Assembly: GCF_029168945.1 (NCBI RefSeq)
Contig: NC_083602.1
Location: 66,980,600-67,044,599 of the forward strand
Length of the DNA: 64,000 bases
Origin: Cannabis sativa
Taxonomy: Eukaryota > Streptophyta > Magnoliopsida > Rosales > Cannabaceae
Direction: 5' to 3'
The translations under genes and the position numbers were made by a program. Position 1 is the stretch's first letter. Each line of letters starts with the position of its first letter. The notes under the pieces were generated by a model. It worked only from the letters and a program-made list of their open reading frames with translations. It was not told the origin of the DNA and made no database searches. Positions 37,253-48,837 of this stretch are shown here, in pieces.

Positions 37253-38879
37253 ATATCATTAACTACGTGTTTTTTTAAAATTAACTTTAAAATATTAAAT
37301 GAAAAAAAAATTTCATATATTTTAAAAGTTAATTATATTGCTAATTCAATTTTAGATTAGGTTAGACTAATATAATTAACCTAATACAATTATTTAAATA
37401 AGGCAAATGGGCCTTCACAATCGGGGTTGTTCATATGAGGGAGGGCTGGGTTCAGTATGTCGTACCCACTGCTATTGGCCCCCTAACTCTCGCACAAGGC
37501 CGAAAAGAGAGAAATTTAACCTTTAATAAACAATTGTTATTCATTGAATAATCCCAAATCTAATTGGGCCTAAATAAATTTACTTATGTCAAAATTTATT
37601 TTAGCAACCTAGTCTATTTACTCAGTAAAACTTAAATGGGCTTCCTATATGCACCTAAGCCCAATAGCAAACATATAGGCTCACACAGGTCAAATGATTT
37701 GGATGGGCCCTATCATGTTACTAGGTTTACACAGATGAAAGAAGTACAAAATTTACCTGTTACAAATTATTTATAAGATCTATTGACAATTGGACTATGA
37801 TTAAAATCAGATCATTGGATCCGTCAACAAGGTAATCATAGCAATTTAAATCAAATAAATAATAGGTTTGTTAATTTTTTTTTTTTTGAATAAACAATAT
37901 AAAAATAAACAAGCATTGTCCATGTAACAAATGTGAAATAAGATATTAATATAATTAAATTATTATTCTTAAACTAACCAACTAAATTTTGAAAATTTGG
38001 GGTTGTTAAAACAATTCTTAAAAATCTCAAAATTTAAAATTCAAAATGAAAACTAATTTAAAATATCTAAGTTTATTTGAATTATTTTTATCAAATTAAA
38101 TTAAATGTCAAATAAGATAAATGATTTGAAAAAAAAAAATATCTTCAATATCATCTTCTAATCTTATAATTTAATAAAATTAAAATAATAGAATAAATCA
38201 ATTTTAAAATAGATGTGGTTAGATAATTATTATTTTAATAATAAAATAATAAATAAATAATAATTATCCTAATTATATGTCAAAATATCTTAAATTAAGC
38301 AATCTTCAAATTTCTACAAAAATATTTAAGTTATTTAAATATTTAAAATATAATTTATAAATATTCAATAAGTAAAATGATATAACATAGTAAAATAAAA
38401 TTTTTAAACTTATAAATAATTAAATATTTAACAATATAACAAACTTTTGAATTTGAAAATATTATGGTTAGAATATCTATAAAAATATCTAGGTTAATTT
38501 CAAATTTATTAATTATTTAATTTGTCATATAAGATAATTTTAATATAATATTTCAAATAAAAAAGATAAAGTTATCTTTTAATTTAAAATATGATAAATA
38601 CCAAAATATCTAATCTTATAATTAAATAATATATATAAATATTAAAGAAATTAATAAATTTTTAAATCTGACATAATTTAAAAATTAAAATAATCAATTT
38701 TTAAATTTAAACCTCAAAATATCAAAAAAATAATAATAATCTATTAAAAAATAAATATTATTAATTTAGAATATCGATATTTAGGTGTAAATGATAAAAA
38801 TAATATTTTAATTAGATATTAGGGTTTGAAAATTGGAAAAATCGGAATTTGGAAAAAAAATCCCATGAAAATCGCAACT

Positions 38880-39090
38880 AGGTGCTGGCTGCCAAGACAG
38901 GCTGCTTGCAGCAGCCCAGGAGGCTGCAAAAACCTGTTACGCGCGCGAACGTGCAGGGTCTGGGGTGTCCGAGCTAGTGGTATGCGTGCGTTTAGACAAG
39001 GAATTTCCCTTGTCACGCACACGGATGTGGGGCTTGTCCGAGTGACTGGTGCACCCGATGCACCCAATCGACAGCCATGCATCCAAAATT
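38880..39090 (-). other. GC-rich structured island in the H leader
   Basis: About 210 bp, clearly GC-rich inside AT-rich flanks, with GCGCGCG and CACGCACAC motifs. A hairpin GACAAGG / CCTTGTC, flanked by GTGCGT / ACGCAC, lies near 38985-39022. The short plus and minus reading frames here have no recognisable product. Confidence 0.55.
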
Positions 39091-39325
39091 TCAAAATTCA
39101 TAACTTTTTCAATTTTTATCATAATCGAATTCCGTAAAAAAGAAAATTACTTAATTTTTCACAAGGAATCCAAATAAAATATTTTCAAAAATAGAAAAAA
39201 TATTTTTCGTGGAAAAAATTTGTACAACACATACATTCATCACATAAGCACATAAACCAACATGAAACCATCCAAATCAACACATAACATCGTTTTAATT
39301 CATATTTCATGAAAGTAAATCATTA

Positions 39326-39342
39326 CCATGGCTCTGAGGCTA
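39326..39342 (-). other. element H primer binding site (variant iMet type)
   Basis: The minus strand reads TAGCCTCAGAGCCATGG, two bases from the LTR edge. It differs from the site at 28881 by one base and shares its CC. Confidence 0.62.
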
Positions 39343-39344
39343 GT

Positions 39345-41212
39345 TTTTGGAAATATTTTACTGGGATCTAGATTTACTACCATGTATGTTTCATTAACAT
39401 CCTAATATGAATTCTAAAACAATGAAATTAAACACAGATAAAGTTTAGGAAACCTTACATTGGGTGCAGCAGAATATAATGACTCCTTCCGTTCAGATCT
39501 CTAGCCCTTGATTCCTTTCTGTAGCAGATCATAATCAAGATCTGAAGCTGGATCTCTTTCTCTCCTTCCTTGATGCTGATTCTCCTTCTTGTTGATTGGA
39601 TTCTTCACAATCTTCCACACTATGATTGAGATACCACTTGATGTGTGTGGGCACTCACTCATTCACTCAAGGTTTGAAAATTGAAGAAGAAAAGAGAAGA
39701 AGAAGTGGCGGTTAGGGTAAATAGAAAGAGGCTCAGTTTTCATCTGACAAAGTTAAGTGTGAATGTGAGCCATCACTATCTATTTATAGGTAACCACCTA
39801 GGTTTAGATTAGAATTATTTGGCATTAAAATAATATAAAAATAAATGGTATTTGCTTAGTGTGGCCGGCCATAGGATTGTGGATTGGGCCCACTTTGTAA
39901 TTTTGCCATTTTGTCATTTTCAATCCCATTTTTTCAAAAACGCCAATTTTCCAATTTAACCACTAAAAGGCCAATTCCAACTATTTAATAACTAAAAATT
40001 AATTATTAAATAATATTGTCATTTAATATATTTATTAATTAGACATATAAAGTCTCTTAATTAATAAATAAAACTTACAATCTCTTTTCTTCACAATTTT
40101 GCCCTTGCTTAGTGAAAATTCATAAATTAGACATAATCTAACTTTAGAATTATAATTGATTAATTAAAATCAATTAACTGAGTCTTACAAGCAGTATGGT
40201 CTCAACTAGTATGGGGACCATGGGCCTATATAACCGAGCTTCCAATAAGCCGAACTGAAATTACCAAGTAAATTCCCTAACTTATTAATTCCTTATTGAA
40301 TCCACTCTTAGAACTTGGAATTGCACTCTCAGTTATATAGGACGCTCTATATGTTCCACGATATAGATACGCTATTAATTATCCATTGTTATAATCCTAA
40401 TTTGATCAATGATCCTCTAATAGATGATCTACATGTAATAGGGACTAAATTACCGTTACACCCTTCAATGTATTTTATCCTTAAAACACTTAGCTCCGTA
40501 TAAATGATATTTCAGCGAAGTGAAATGAGTACTCAACCATTCATTTCTGTTTAGCCAAGCTCGAAGGATATCATCGTTTCACTTCTAAATACCTATAGAA
40601 GTTAGATTCCATATCTATGTTTAGCGCTCCCACTCAATTATACTATCATGTTCCCAAAATGTACGTATCACCCTGACCCAAAAGTAGGCTTAACTAACAA
40701 AACAAAGAACATGTATAATACTCTTGAGATCGAACCTAATCATACCAGGATTAAGGTCATTTGGTCTAGGATCAATAGGTGATATTGAATTGAATAGATA
40801 TGACGGTAAATTCTAACATATCTAATCAAAGTTCAATATCGGTCCCTTCCGATGTATACTCCATACATCTGATACGGGTAAACTTTGCCAATGCCCTGGA
40901 AAGAACATAACACTTATCCAAGGTGTAAGAATACCTATCGCTGATTATCATGCTAGTCTAAATCCAGTGAACTGACAAATCAGGGAATTAAACTTTTGAA
41001 CATATAATCAAGATTATATTCCACTGTGCTGACAACACTATAATCATTAACAAAAATATATGTTCTGGACTTAAATAGAATTTTTACATTATATATATAA
41101 TCATGAAATAAATCATGTGAACCATGCAACATAAAATGTTATTTCTGATCTTTATTAACTAGTAAATCTGATTATATTGAAATGGGTTTTATTTAGGGCA
41201 CAAAACCCAACA
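39345..41212 (-). repeat. element H 5' LTR (1868 bp)
   Basis: Pairs with 11989-13860. The inner end is TTTTTGGAAATATTTTAC, with the terminal TG mutated to TT. The outer end is AAAACCCAACA, followed by CTAGG (41213-41217). Confidence 0.9.
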
Positions 41213-41217
41213 CTAGG
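41213..41217. repeat. target-site duplication CTAGG (right copy, element H)
   Basis: Exact repeat of 11984-11988. Confidence 0.88.
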
Positions 41218-42934
41218 TCCTAGTGGCCGGCCAGACCCAAAGATCCAATCTAGTGGCCAGCCAGGAACCCTAGTTTCAGGCATAGGCCTGCCAGCTTAGG
41301 GACACAGTCCCTATGGCCAGCCTAACCCCATGAAAGCCACCTATTGTCAGCCAGACCTCAAACAAGGCCTCCTTGGCCAGCCAGGATCTGCATGGATTAA
41401 AACATGTGTTTTTCAAGAACTCAAACATGTTCTTCATGTTCTTCGTGACTCAAAGAGCCAAGAATCACAATGAAGGTCATATTGAGATCTTTTTCGTCTA
41501 GAAGTCACACATTATCTATCCTAAGGTGATCGTGCAGATCAAAATACCAAAAGTACTACAATCTAATGTAAGAATCAAAGCATGTTCATAAAATGATATA
41601 ATGTTCATGCATCCATGGAAAAATCAATCAAATCAAGTGAAATAGCGAGAATAGAAAGCTTACCACTACAAGATTTCATTGGAGAAGAAGGTGGGAAGCT
41701 TGGATCATTGAAACGATGTAAAAATCCCAATAAAAATGATGCTTGTGGGTTCGGCACCCTAGAGAGAAGGAGGAGCTTTTCCTAAATCAAGTTTCTAGTG
41801 AGAGAAAATGAAAAGTGAAAGAAGGTTTTCCCCCCAGAAGTCACTTATGTAATACATGTGGGCCCCTTTTCTTCACTTACCTCACCTACACATCATAAAC
41901 ACAATTAAAGCAGTTATTTTTCGACTACAATGAGATCAGACATTCAAGACAAAGTGTTTTAAGAAGCTAAAAGTGCATCAACTTTTATTCAGCAAAGGCT
42001 ACAACAGTCCCAACCACATCGATATAGTTGATAAAGTCCATATCCGTACAAACGTCCACACAGAGACTTGGGGGGCAAATTTTATCCCAATTTTGGTCCT
42101 TATGATGTGGCATGCTTATGTGGACAAAATTAGTACCATGTGGCAATACAGCTCACCAATTGGAAGGCCAAGTTAGCACCTGAACAAACAGAGACCCCAG
42201 CACTAAAATGGGCATCAAGTGAAGACTAGCTCCCTCTCAGGAGCTGGCCGACCACCCCTGGCTGGCTAGCCTTGGGAGTGCACCATGGCCGGCCAGCCTT
42301 GGGACTGCACCATGGCCGGCCAGCCTAGCCTCCACAAGGGCTTGCCCAGCCAAGAGGTGCTCAGCAGGGTTTTCTATGCAGTTCTATACGTGGACAACAA
42401 CACATGGGCTGCGAAGTGGGCCCTAAAACCCAACAGAATGGCTGAATAATATCTAGATTCAAGGGCAATTTAGTCTTTTGTAAATATCTAACAAACAATG
42501 CAAGTATTAAGGGAATCATACTGTAATCTAGGCTTTTAGGCCTTTTATATAAAGCCTTAACCTTAGCCTAGAAACCTAAGTTGCATCTATGTCTGAAACC
42601 TGCCTCCAAGCTCTAAGTGTTTGACAAGCTCTTTTTCTCTTCCTCACTTCTTCTCTCACACGCCTACCATAGCCTATTCTCAACACTTGAATTTTGCCAT
42701 TACTAATTCATACCTTGTAATTCTAAGGGTGTTATAGCAGATCCCATCTATAGTGATCTAGATAGTATTTCCCTCGGTATAAATACAACTAAAGGGAGAA
42801 TAGGTCATTACCTACCATCACAAGGGGGTCGAACCTCTATAACAAATCTGTTGTTTATTGTTTTTCATTATTATTTGTGCAAACATGTGGCAAGCATGGG
42901 ATCCATACAATCCCGCTATCGGTTGATCACTTTT
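41218..42934. other. GGCCGGCC-rich unassigned stretch with a TATA-box region
   Basis: No gene is recognised. GGCCAGCC/GGCCGGCC motifs recur from 41220 to 42360, including a 27-bp tandem pair at 42270-42296 and 42297-42323. From about 42435 the sequence looks like a promoter plus transcribed leader: TTATATAAAG (42544-42553), then a CT-rich stretch, then GGGGGTCGAACCTCTATAAC (about 42824), a pattern seen in LTRs of larger plant elements. It may be an old LTR, but neither end was found. Confidence 0.35.
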
Positions 42935-44381
42935 TGAGATCAATATCTAAACTTACTGTAATATCTTTCTAAGTCAATATCACTTAGTTGCATTTAGAGC
43001 GAAAGATCTTAATCCTGAGATGGTTAGGTTTTAACTTAACTGTATTATTTATGTTCTTTGACTTAGTCGTTAAAGCTGACCAAATGGATCGGCCCGATAC
43101 TTACATCTTGGGAGCATGGTAGCATAATTGAGTGGGAGCGCTAATCATAGATACAGAATCTATAGCTTCTATATTGACATAGAAGTGAAATGGAAATTTC
43201 CTTCAAGCTTGGCTTAATAGAGATAAAATGAAGAGCTCTTATTTCAGTAATTATATTAGTTTACTAAAATATCATTTATAGGAAGCTAAGTATTTTAAGG
43301 ATAAAATACATTGAGGGGTAGAACAATCAATTTGTCCTTACTTGATGTAAAGCATCTATAGAGGATCTTTGATTAGTTAGATTATAACAATAGATAATTA
43401 ATAGTGTATCTATATTTGAAACATATAGAGTGTTCTATATAATTAAGACTGCAATTTCAAATCTATAGTGAAATCAAGAGGAATTAATAAGTTAGAAAGT
43501 TTACTCAATAAATTCTTGAACTGCTTATTGGAAGCTTGATTATATAGGCTCATGGTCCCCACACAAGTTGAGATAATATTGGCTTGTAGACTTAGTTAAT
43601 TGGTTTTGATTAACTAATTAGAATTCTAAATTAGACTATATCTTATTTATGAATTTTCACTACGGGGGGGCTTAATTGAGAAGAAAAAAGGTTTTGGATT
43701 TTGTTAATTAAGAGACTTTGTAATGTCTAATTAATAAATAAGTTAAATAGAAATTTTATTTGATAATTAATTATAATTATCAAATAAATAGATTTTACAT
43801 TTAAAGGTTTAAAATTAAAATATGAAATTTATGAAAGAAAAAGATAAGTTGTTAAATAAATGGTAAAATTGAAACAAGTGGGCCTAATATATGGTCGGCC
43901 ACTTAAGTGAATATTTAGCTATTATTTTATCTTTTTTAATTTCATATAATTTAAACCCTAACCCTAGAAGGAATCTTATAAATAGAATATGAGAGGTTCA
44001 TAACCTAACAACCATTCATTAGTCTACTCTGTCAGAAAATTAAAAATAAAGGCTCCTCCCTATTTTTCAATTCTTTCTCTCTTCTCTCTTCAAATTTTGA
44101 ATGCCCTATAGTGATAGAGTACCTTCCCACTCATACAAGTCAATATTCAATCATAGTGTGAAAGATTGTGACAAATTCTAACTTTTGAAGGAGATCCAAG
44201 TTCAGATCTTATTATTACTCTACGATAGAAAGGAACAAGGGTTAGAGATTTGAACAGAAGGAACCATAATATTCTGCTGCGACCAATGTAAGGTTTTCTA
44301 GAACTTTATCTGTGTTTAATTCATTGTTTTAAGAAATTCATATTTATGGTGTTAGATTATAGAATATAATCAAACATACAT
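42935..44381 (+). repeat. copia-family LTR, 5'-truncated, first part
   Basis: Starts in the middle of the LTR (match to CTTACTGTAATATCTTTC, about 350 bp into full copies) and runs to GTGTTAGATTATAG and TCAAACATACAT, where the gypsy solo LTR begins. It is more diverged than other copies, so probably older. It resumes at 47645. Confidence 0.8.
44377..44381. repeat. target-site duplication TACAT (left copy, gypsy solo LTR)
   Basis: TACAT directly before TGTAATATCCC, repeated at 47640-47644 directly after GGGCGTTACA. Confidence 0.85.
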
Positions 44382-45917
44382 TGTAATATCCCAGTAAGCT
44401 AATAGTTAATAATTAGGGTTTATATTTATATTATGAGTTAACTAGGTAATAATTGGGATTATGATCCTACTAATCTAGGTTAACATAAAATTTTAAATTT
44501 GATATAAGTGGATACATAAATGTAATTTTTAAATTACGGAGATTTATATAGCATGTGTGAATGTAATATGAACTATATGTGGAATGAAAATATTTTCAGG
44601 TTTGGCGACCTTAGATACTCGATTGGGGGCTAGAAATGTCATAACAGACTTAATTGATAGAATTAATGGGAATATTATGATAAGTTGATTTTAGAATTAC
44701 CGAGATATTTTGGGATACTCAAAGTTGACCAAATTACCCCTAGCTTTAGAAGTTACTTATAAGCTAAGTAAAGGGTAAAATAGTCTTTCACCTAACTAAG
44801 TTGACTTTTTTTAATGTGAGATTCTAAAATAAGGCTAAGGGTTAATATTAATGGAATAATTATAGAAATTAATTGTATTTTCCCCACTTGACACATTCAA
44901 ACGTGACTCACTTAGATTCAACATATATATGTCATCATTTATTACATAACAATAAAATAAAAGAAACTATATGTATTAAGTTATTAGTAACAATTACACC
45001 TACACCATACACTACTTAATCTTTCTCTCCTTCTAATTGTTCGGTCGAATCAACCAACCACCACCATCATCTTTTTTTTTTTATATATATATACACCATT
45101 GTTACACTTTGAAGCTTGGAGTTGGATAGCATATATCACCTTGAGAGTTAAGCTATCATAAAAACAGCTTGGTAAGTGATATATTGAGACTTAGAGCCAT
45201 AATTCTATTCCTTGATATATTTAACTTAGGTATTGTAAATTATTGTTGAATTTCAGGTTGTTAGACTTTATTTGGGTAAATAATTGTGTTTAGAACAGGT
45301 TTGGATTGAACCCTGGAACTGAAACTCTGAATGGTATAAGATTGGACTAACCGAAATTCTGTTTGGTAGTAACCGAGAAATGCCAATTTTCATATTTTAG
45401 CGTTTTCCATTTAAGGGCTCAATTTTATTTTTTGTTACATAAGAATGGTAGTATTCATGGTATATATGTGCCCTGTGAAATTTAGAGTGATTTGGATAAG
45501 TTTTGTTAGTGTTTCGGTGAGTGCAAAAATTGAGATTTTCGTGTTTCATAGTTTTTAGAAATTCAAAGGAGATCAGAAATCGTATTTTTATCATAACTTT
45601 TCACTCGGGTGTCCGTTTTGGACGTTCTATATACCGATTCAAAGCTTGCGATGAGCTTTACGATATAATGTACGTTTTAGAGCCAAAATATAAGTTTTAT
45701 TATAGTGTATTTATACCACGGAGTTTGGTAAAAAATCCTAGATTGTCTTACGCGAGTGTTAAGTGGTGTTTTGTGATAAACACTTATTGATTTATAATTG
45801 TTATGACATATGGCCCAAGATTATCGATCATTCTTTAAGCAGGTTAGCCAACATACCTCATTCGGAACTTGAGGTAAGAAAAGTATAATGTACCACATGG
45901 CATGACAGGTTCTGAAA

Positions 45918-46190
45918 TTATCTGATTAGGCAATGATAATGTAATGATACTATGGACACAATATATGGTTTTACCTGATTAGGTAATACAATATATCTGG
46001 CGACGTACCAGGCAAAGGTACGGGCGTCAGTGGCATATGATGAGTACCGAGCGTAGGTACGAGATTGTTTGATTAGACGATGCTTTATATTAGTGTCAAG
46101 TTGTCACACAGGCTCACCTGATTAGGTGGTGCAATGATATTATATATGATATTGCATTATGACACAGGCTTGCCTGATTAGGCAATGCAA
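45918..46190 (+). repeat. five spaced CTGATTAGG-type repeats
   Basis: TCTGATTAGGCAATG, CCTGATTAGGTAATAC, TTGATTAGACGATG, CCTGATTAGGTGGTGC and CCTGATTAGGCAATGC begin near 45918, 45973, 46068, 46117 and 46168. They are imperfect repeats inside the solo LTR, possibly enhancer-like. Confidence 0.6.
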
Positions 46191-46483
46191 CTATATGAGC
46201 ATATCTATTTCTATGCGTATGGCTGATTATATTACCTACTATTGAATGTTATAGTTTAATCATTTTGTGATGATGAAATGTATAATTAGCTATTTAAGTA
46301 TCCTTCTTTATTATGCTGAGTCTATGTGACTCACGGGTGCTTTGTGGTACAGGTAAGGGCAAGGCAAAGTTAGAACAACCATGAGATGGCGGTCTTCTCA
46401 AGCAATGTACATATTGATCCCACCAGCTTCCGTGTTGAGTTGTCAGGAGTTGTTTTAGACTAGTTGTGTCTGCTGTATTTTGA

Positions 46484-46488
46484 ATTGT
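46484..46488. repeat. target-site duplication ATTGT (left copy, Cassandra)
   Basis: ATTGT before TGTGACAG, repeated at 47418-47422 after GACGTTACA. Confidence 0.88.
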
Positions 46489-46920
46489 TGTGACAGTCAG
46501 TAGTCCCGCGATCCGTAAGGGGAAATACCAAGTAAGTTGTGCAATCCCACATCGCCTGGGGAAGGTCAAGTGGGATGATTCTGAGACTGTGTAGGTATGA
46601 GACTACACAGTTGAAGAGGGCTTAAATGGATTGATTGGTACTACCTATATCAACAAGGTGCATCTTGTTTTTCTGTAGCCCATCAAGAAAGAACTCCACA
46701 GTTAAGCGTGCTTGACCTGGGGCAATTTCAGGATGGGTGACCTCCTGGGAAGTTTTCCCAGGAAGCGTGCGAGTGAGGACAAAGCACGCTGGAAACACTC
46801 GTGTTGGTCTGTAGGGTCAGTCATCAGTCCATGAAGCAACCAGAGTGACGAACTCGTCTATAAGAGCCATTAGTCTGTGGGTGTAAGGGCCCAATAAAGG
46901 CTTGAAGCGGGGACGTTATA
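46489..46920 (+). repeat. Cassandra 5' LTR with 5S rRNA-like promoter
   Basis: 432 bp. The 5S-like part runs from CCCATCA (46679) through AGTTAAGCGTGCTTG (box A, 46700-46714) to GGATGGGTGACCTCCTGGGA (box C, 46731-46750). The box sequences look intact. The LTR end reads GTTATA instead of GTTACA. Confidence 0.93.
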
Positions 46921-46922
46921 AA

Positions 46923-46935
46923 TGGTATCAGAGCC
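46923..46935 (+). other. Cassandra primer binding site (iMet-tRNA type)
   Basis: TGGTATCAGAGCC, two bases after the LTR: an exact complement of the initiator tRNA-Met 3' end. Confidence 0.93.
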
Positions 46936-46980
46936 TTGACCCAGCCAGAAGTGTGGTCGACGAGGACGTCGGACCCTGTA

Positions 46981-46990
46981 AGGGGGGTGA
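46981..46990 (+). other. Cassandra polypurine tract
   Basis: AGGGGGGTGA directly before the 3' LTR start at 46992. Confidence 0.85.
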
Positions 46991-46991
46991 T

Positions 46992-47417
46992 TGTAACAGT
47001 CAGTAGTCCCGTGATCCGTAAGGGGAAATACCGGGTAAGCTGTGCAATCCCACATCGCCTAGGGAAGGTCAAGTGGGAAGATTCTGAGACTGTGTAGGTA
47101 TGAGACTACACAGTTGAAGAGGGCTTAAATGGATTAATTGGTACTACCTATATCAACAAGGTGCATCTTGTTTTTCGGTAGCCCATCACGAAAGAACTCC
47201 ACAGTTAAGCGTGCTTGACCTGGGGCAATTTCAGGATGTGTGACCTCTTGGGAAGTTTTCCCAGGAAGCGTGCGAGTGAGGACAAAGCACGCTGGAAACA
47301 CTCGTGTTGGTCTGTAGGGTCAGTCATCAGTCCATGAAGCAACCAGAGTGACGAACTCGTGTATAAGAGCCATTAGTCCGTGGGTGTAAGGGCGAGGCTT
47401 AAAGCGGGGACGTTACA
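46992..47417 (+). repeat. Cassandra 3' LTR with 5S rRNA-like promoter
   Basis: 426 bp, starting TGTAACAGTCAG and ending GACGTTACA. Box A (47203-47217) is unchanged, but box C (47234-47255) has two changes from the 5' LTR copy, GTGTGACC and CTCTTGG. It also lacks a short segment near its end (CCCAATAA) that is present in the 5' LTR. Confidence 0.93.
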
Positions 47418-47422
47418 ATTGT
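47418..47422. repeat. target-site duplication ATTGT (right copy, Cassandra)
   Basis: Exact repeat of 46484-46488. Confidence 0.88.
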
Positions 47423-47639
47423 GTTTTGAATTGTTGTTGTATATCATCTTTTGGATAAATTTTTTATAACAGGGATCCCCGGAACTCCTTTTTACTACCG
47501 TTATAATGTCTGTTTTTAGTGTTTTATTTTAGTCAAGTTTTTATTATCCTCACTGTTTTTAATAATTAATTAATATATTAGTTTTAAACTAGTTTTATAA
47601 AATGACACACGTGACATTCCTATAGATTAGGGCGTTACA

Positions 47640-47644
47640 TACAT
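47640..47644. repeat. target-site duplication TACAT (right copy, gypsy solo LTR)
   Basis: Exact repeat of 44377-44381. The copia LTR resumes here. Confidence 0.85.
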
Positions 47645-47682
47645 GTTAGTAAATCTAGATCTTGGTAAAACAACTTCCAACA
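47645..47682 (+). repeat. copia-family LTR, last part
   Basis: GTTAGTAAATCTAGATCTTG ... ACTTCCAACA completes the LTR interrupted at 44381. Confidence 0.8.
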
Positions 47683-47864
47683 GCTCGGTCCCGTGATGGT
47701 AATAGCCTACTCCCCTTTTACTTGTATTACTTGTGAAAAGAAAAGCAAGAAGTTCTTGATCTCTGTTGATAGCTTACAGAGATTTTAGCAGCGTAAGTGC
47801 TCTTTAGAAAATAAGATTTTGGATCCCTAAATAGAGAAATGGCTCCACTATTTATAGGGAAGAA
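47683..47864. other. unassigned sequence between LTR fragments
   Basis: Starts GCTCGGTCCCGTGATGGTAA, which may be a decayed leader after the copia LTR. Near its end CTATTTATAGGGA is the complement of a TATA-box sequence, so a minus-strand LTR promoter is possible. It was continuous with 58346 onward before the solo LTR inserted. Confidence 0.3.
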
Positions 47865-47869
47865 TTACA
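47865..47869. repeat. target-site duplication TTACA (left copy, copia solo LTR)
   Basis: TTACA before TGTTGTGATTATTTTACC, repeated at 58341-58345 after AAACCCAACA. Confidence 0.82.
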
Positions 47870-48837
47870 TGTTGTGATTATTTTACCAGGATCTAGATTT
47901 ACTACTATGTATGTTGTTTAACATCCTAATATGGGTTTCTAAAGCAATGAAATGAACACATATAAAGTTTAAGAAACCTTACATTGATTGCAGCGGAATA
48001 TAATGACTCCTTCCGTTCAGATCTCTAGCCCTTGGTTCCTTTCTGTAGCAGAGCATTATCAAGATCTGAACCTGGATCTCTTTCTCTCCTTCTTGTTGAT
48101 TGGATTCTTCACAGTCTTACATACTATGATTGAGGACTAACTTGATGTGTGTGGGCACTTACTCAATCACTAATGGCTGAATAATAGTTGTGAAGAAAGG
48201 CTTAGTGTTTTTAGAAATTGAAGAGGAAGAAGAAGAAGGAAGAGGTCTCATCAAAAGCTAGGTCATTAGCTTTGGAGGCATTAGTTTGGATGAAGAGACC
48301 ATAGCCTTCCTTTTATACTATATTCAATAGGGTTAGGGTTGAATTATATGGAATAAAAGAAGAATAAAATATTGGGAAAAAATAGCTTGTTGGTCGTACA
48401 CAATAAGTAGGCCAATCTCTAGTTACAATTTTGCCACTTTTTCCAACCACTTATTCTTCTTTTCAATAATATCATATTTTCCAATTCAATCCAATAAATG
48501 CCAAAACTATTTATTTAATAACTAAAATAATTATCAAAAAAAATTGACCTTTATAATATTTATTAATTAGACTCCATAAAGTCTCTTAATTAACACTATT
48601 TCTTCACAATCAAGCCATAACATAGTGAAAAATTCATAAACTAGACATAGTCTAATTTTAGAATTATAATTGATTAATTAAAATCAATTAACTGAGTCTT
48701 ACAAGCAGTTTGTCTCAACTAGTATGGGGACCATGGGCCTATATAACCGAGCTTCCAATAAGCAGACCTAGAATTTACTAAGTAAATTCACTAACTTATT
48801 AATTCCTCATTGCATCCACCATAGAACTTGGAATTCC
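47870..48837 (-). repeat. copia-family solo LTR, part 1
   Basis: First 968 bp (plus-strand order) of a minus-oriented LTR, ending at AACTTGGAATTCCAC. It resumes at 57604, with about 190 bp lost at the join. The TTACA duplication lies outside both parts, and no internal sequence of this element exists, hence a solo LTR. Confidence 0.82.

Larger units (their letters stand above)
37253..39344 (-). other. AT-rich leader of element H, second part
   Basis: Continues the H leader interrupted at 18230. It aligns, reversed, with 50786-52620 of element D, including the block near 37420-37510 that matches 52390-52500. Mostly AT, with no gene. It holds the GC-rich island listed separately. Confidence 0.7.
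11989..41212 (-). mobile_element. copia-family element H, minus strand, split by an 19 kb nested insertion
   Basis: Two related LTRs (11989-13860 and 39345-41212) in the same minus orientation, with CTAGG duplicated outside. Internal sequence is 13861-18230 and 37253-39344, about 6.5 kb once the nested composite 18231-37247 is removed. From its 5' end: primer site, AT-rich leader with a GC-rich island, conserved hairpin block, then RT/RNase H remnants and polypurine tract. No gag was found. It is a non-autonomous or decayed copia relative. Confidence 0.85.
46489..47417 (+). mobile_element. Cassandra TRIM retrotransposon, complete
   Basis: A 929-bp non-coding element: LTR 46489-46920, primer site, 71-bp interior, LTR 46992-47417. 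The LTRs contain 5S rRNA-derived sequence, the diagnostic trait of Cassandra, which is thought to be transcribed by RNA polymerase III. TSD ATTGT flanks it. It encodes nothing and would need enzymes from another element to move. Confidence 0.95.
44382..47639 (+). mobile_element. gypsy (Tekay-like) solo LTR, split by Cassandra
   Basis: Ends TGTAATATCCCAG and TAGGGCGTTACA resemble those of the gypsy element at 1128-9759, and both share ACCCCTAGCTTTAGAA near the start. A perfect 5-bp target duplication and no internal domain indicate a solo LTR left by recombination. It is 3258 bp including the 934-bp Cassandra insertion with its duplicated target, so about 2.3 kb originally. The 89-residue frame at 45521-45790 lies in the LTR and has no known product. 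Confidence 0.82.

Noticed and set aside
38819..39137. Overlapping 60-100-codon frames on both strands
   Set aside because: They arise from a GC-rich island without stops. The frames overlap each other and match no family.
42428..42434. CCCAACA as a right end of a copia LTR
   Set aside because: The sequence upstream does not match the family LTR, and no polypurine tract or duplication is next to it.
45521..45790. 89-codon + frame as a gene
   Set aside because: It is inside the gypsy solo LTR and has no known domain.
46679..46758. Possible 5S rRNA gene
   Set aside because: Only the inner promoter part resembles 5S rRNA, and it sits in a Cassandra LTR that is repeated at 47182-47262.
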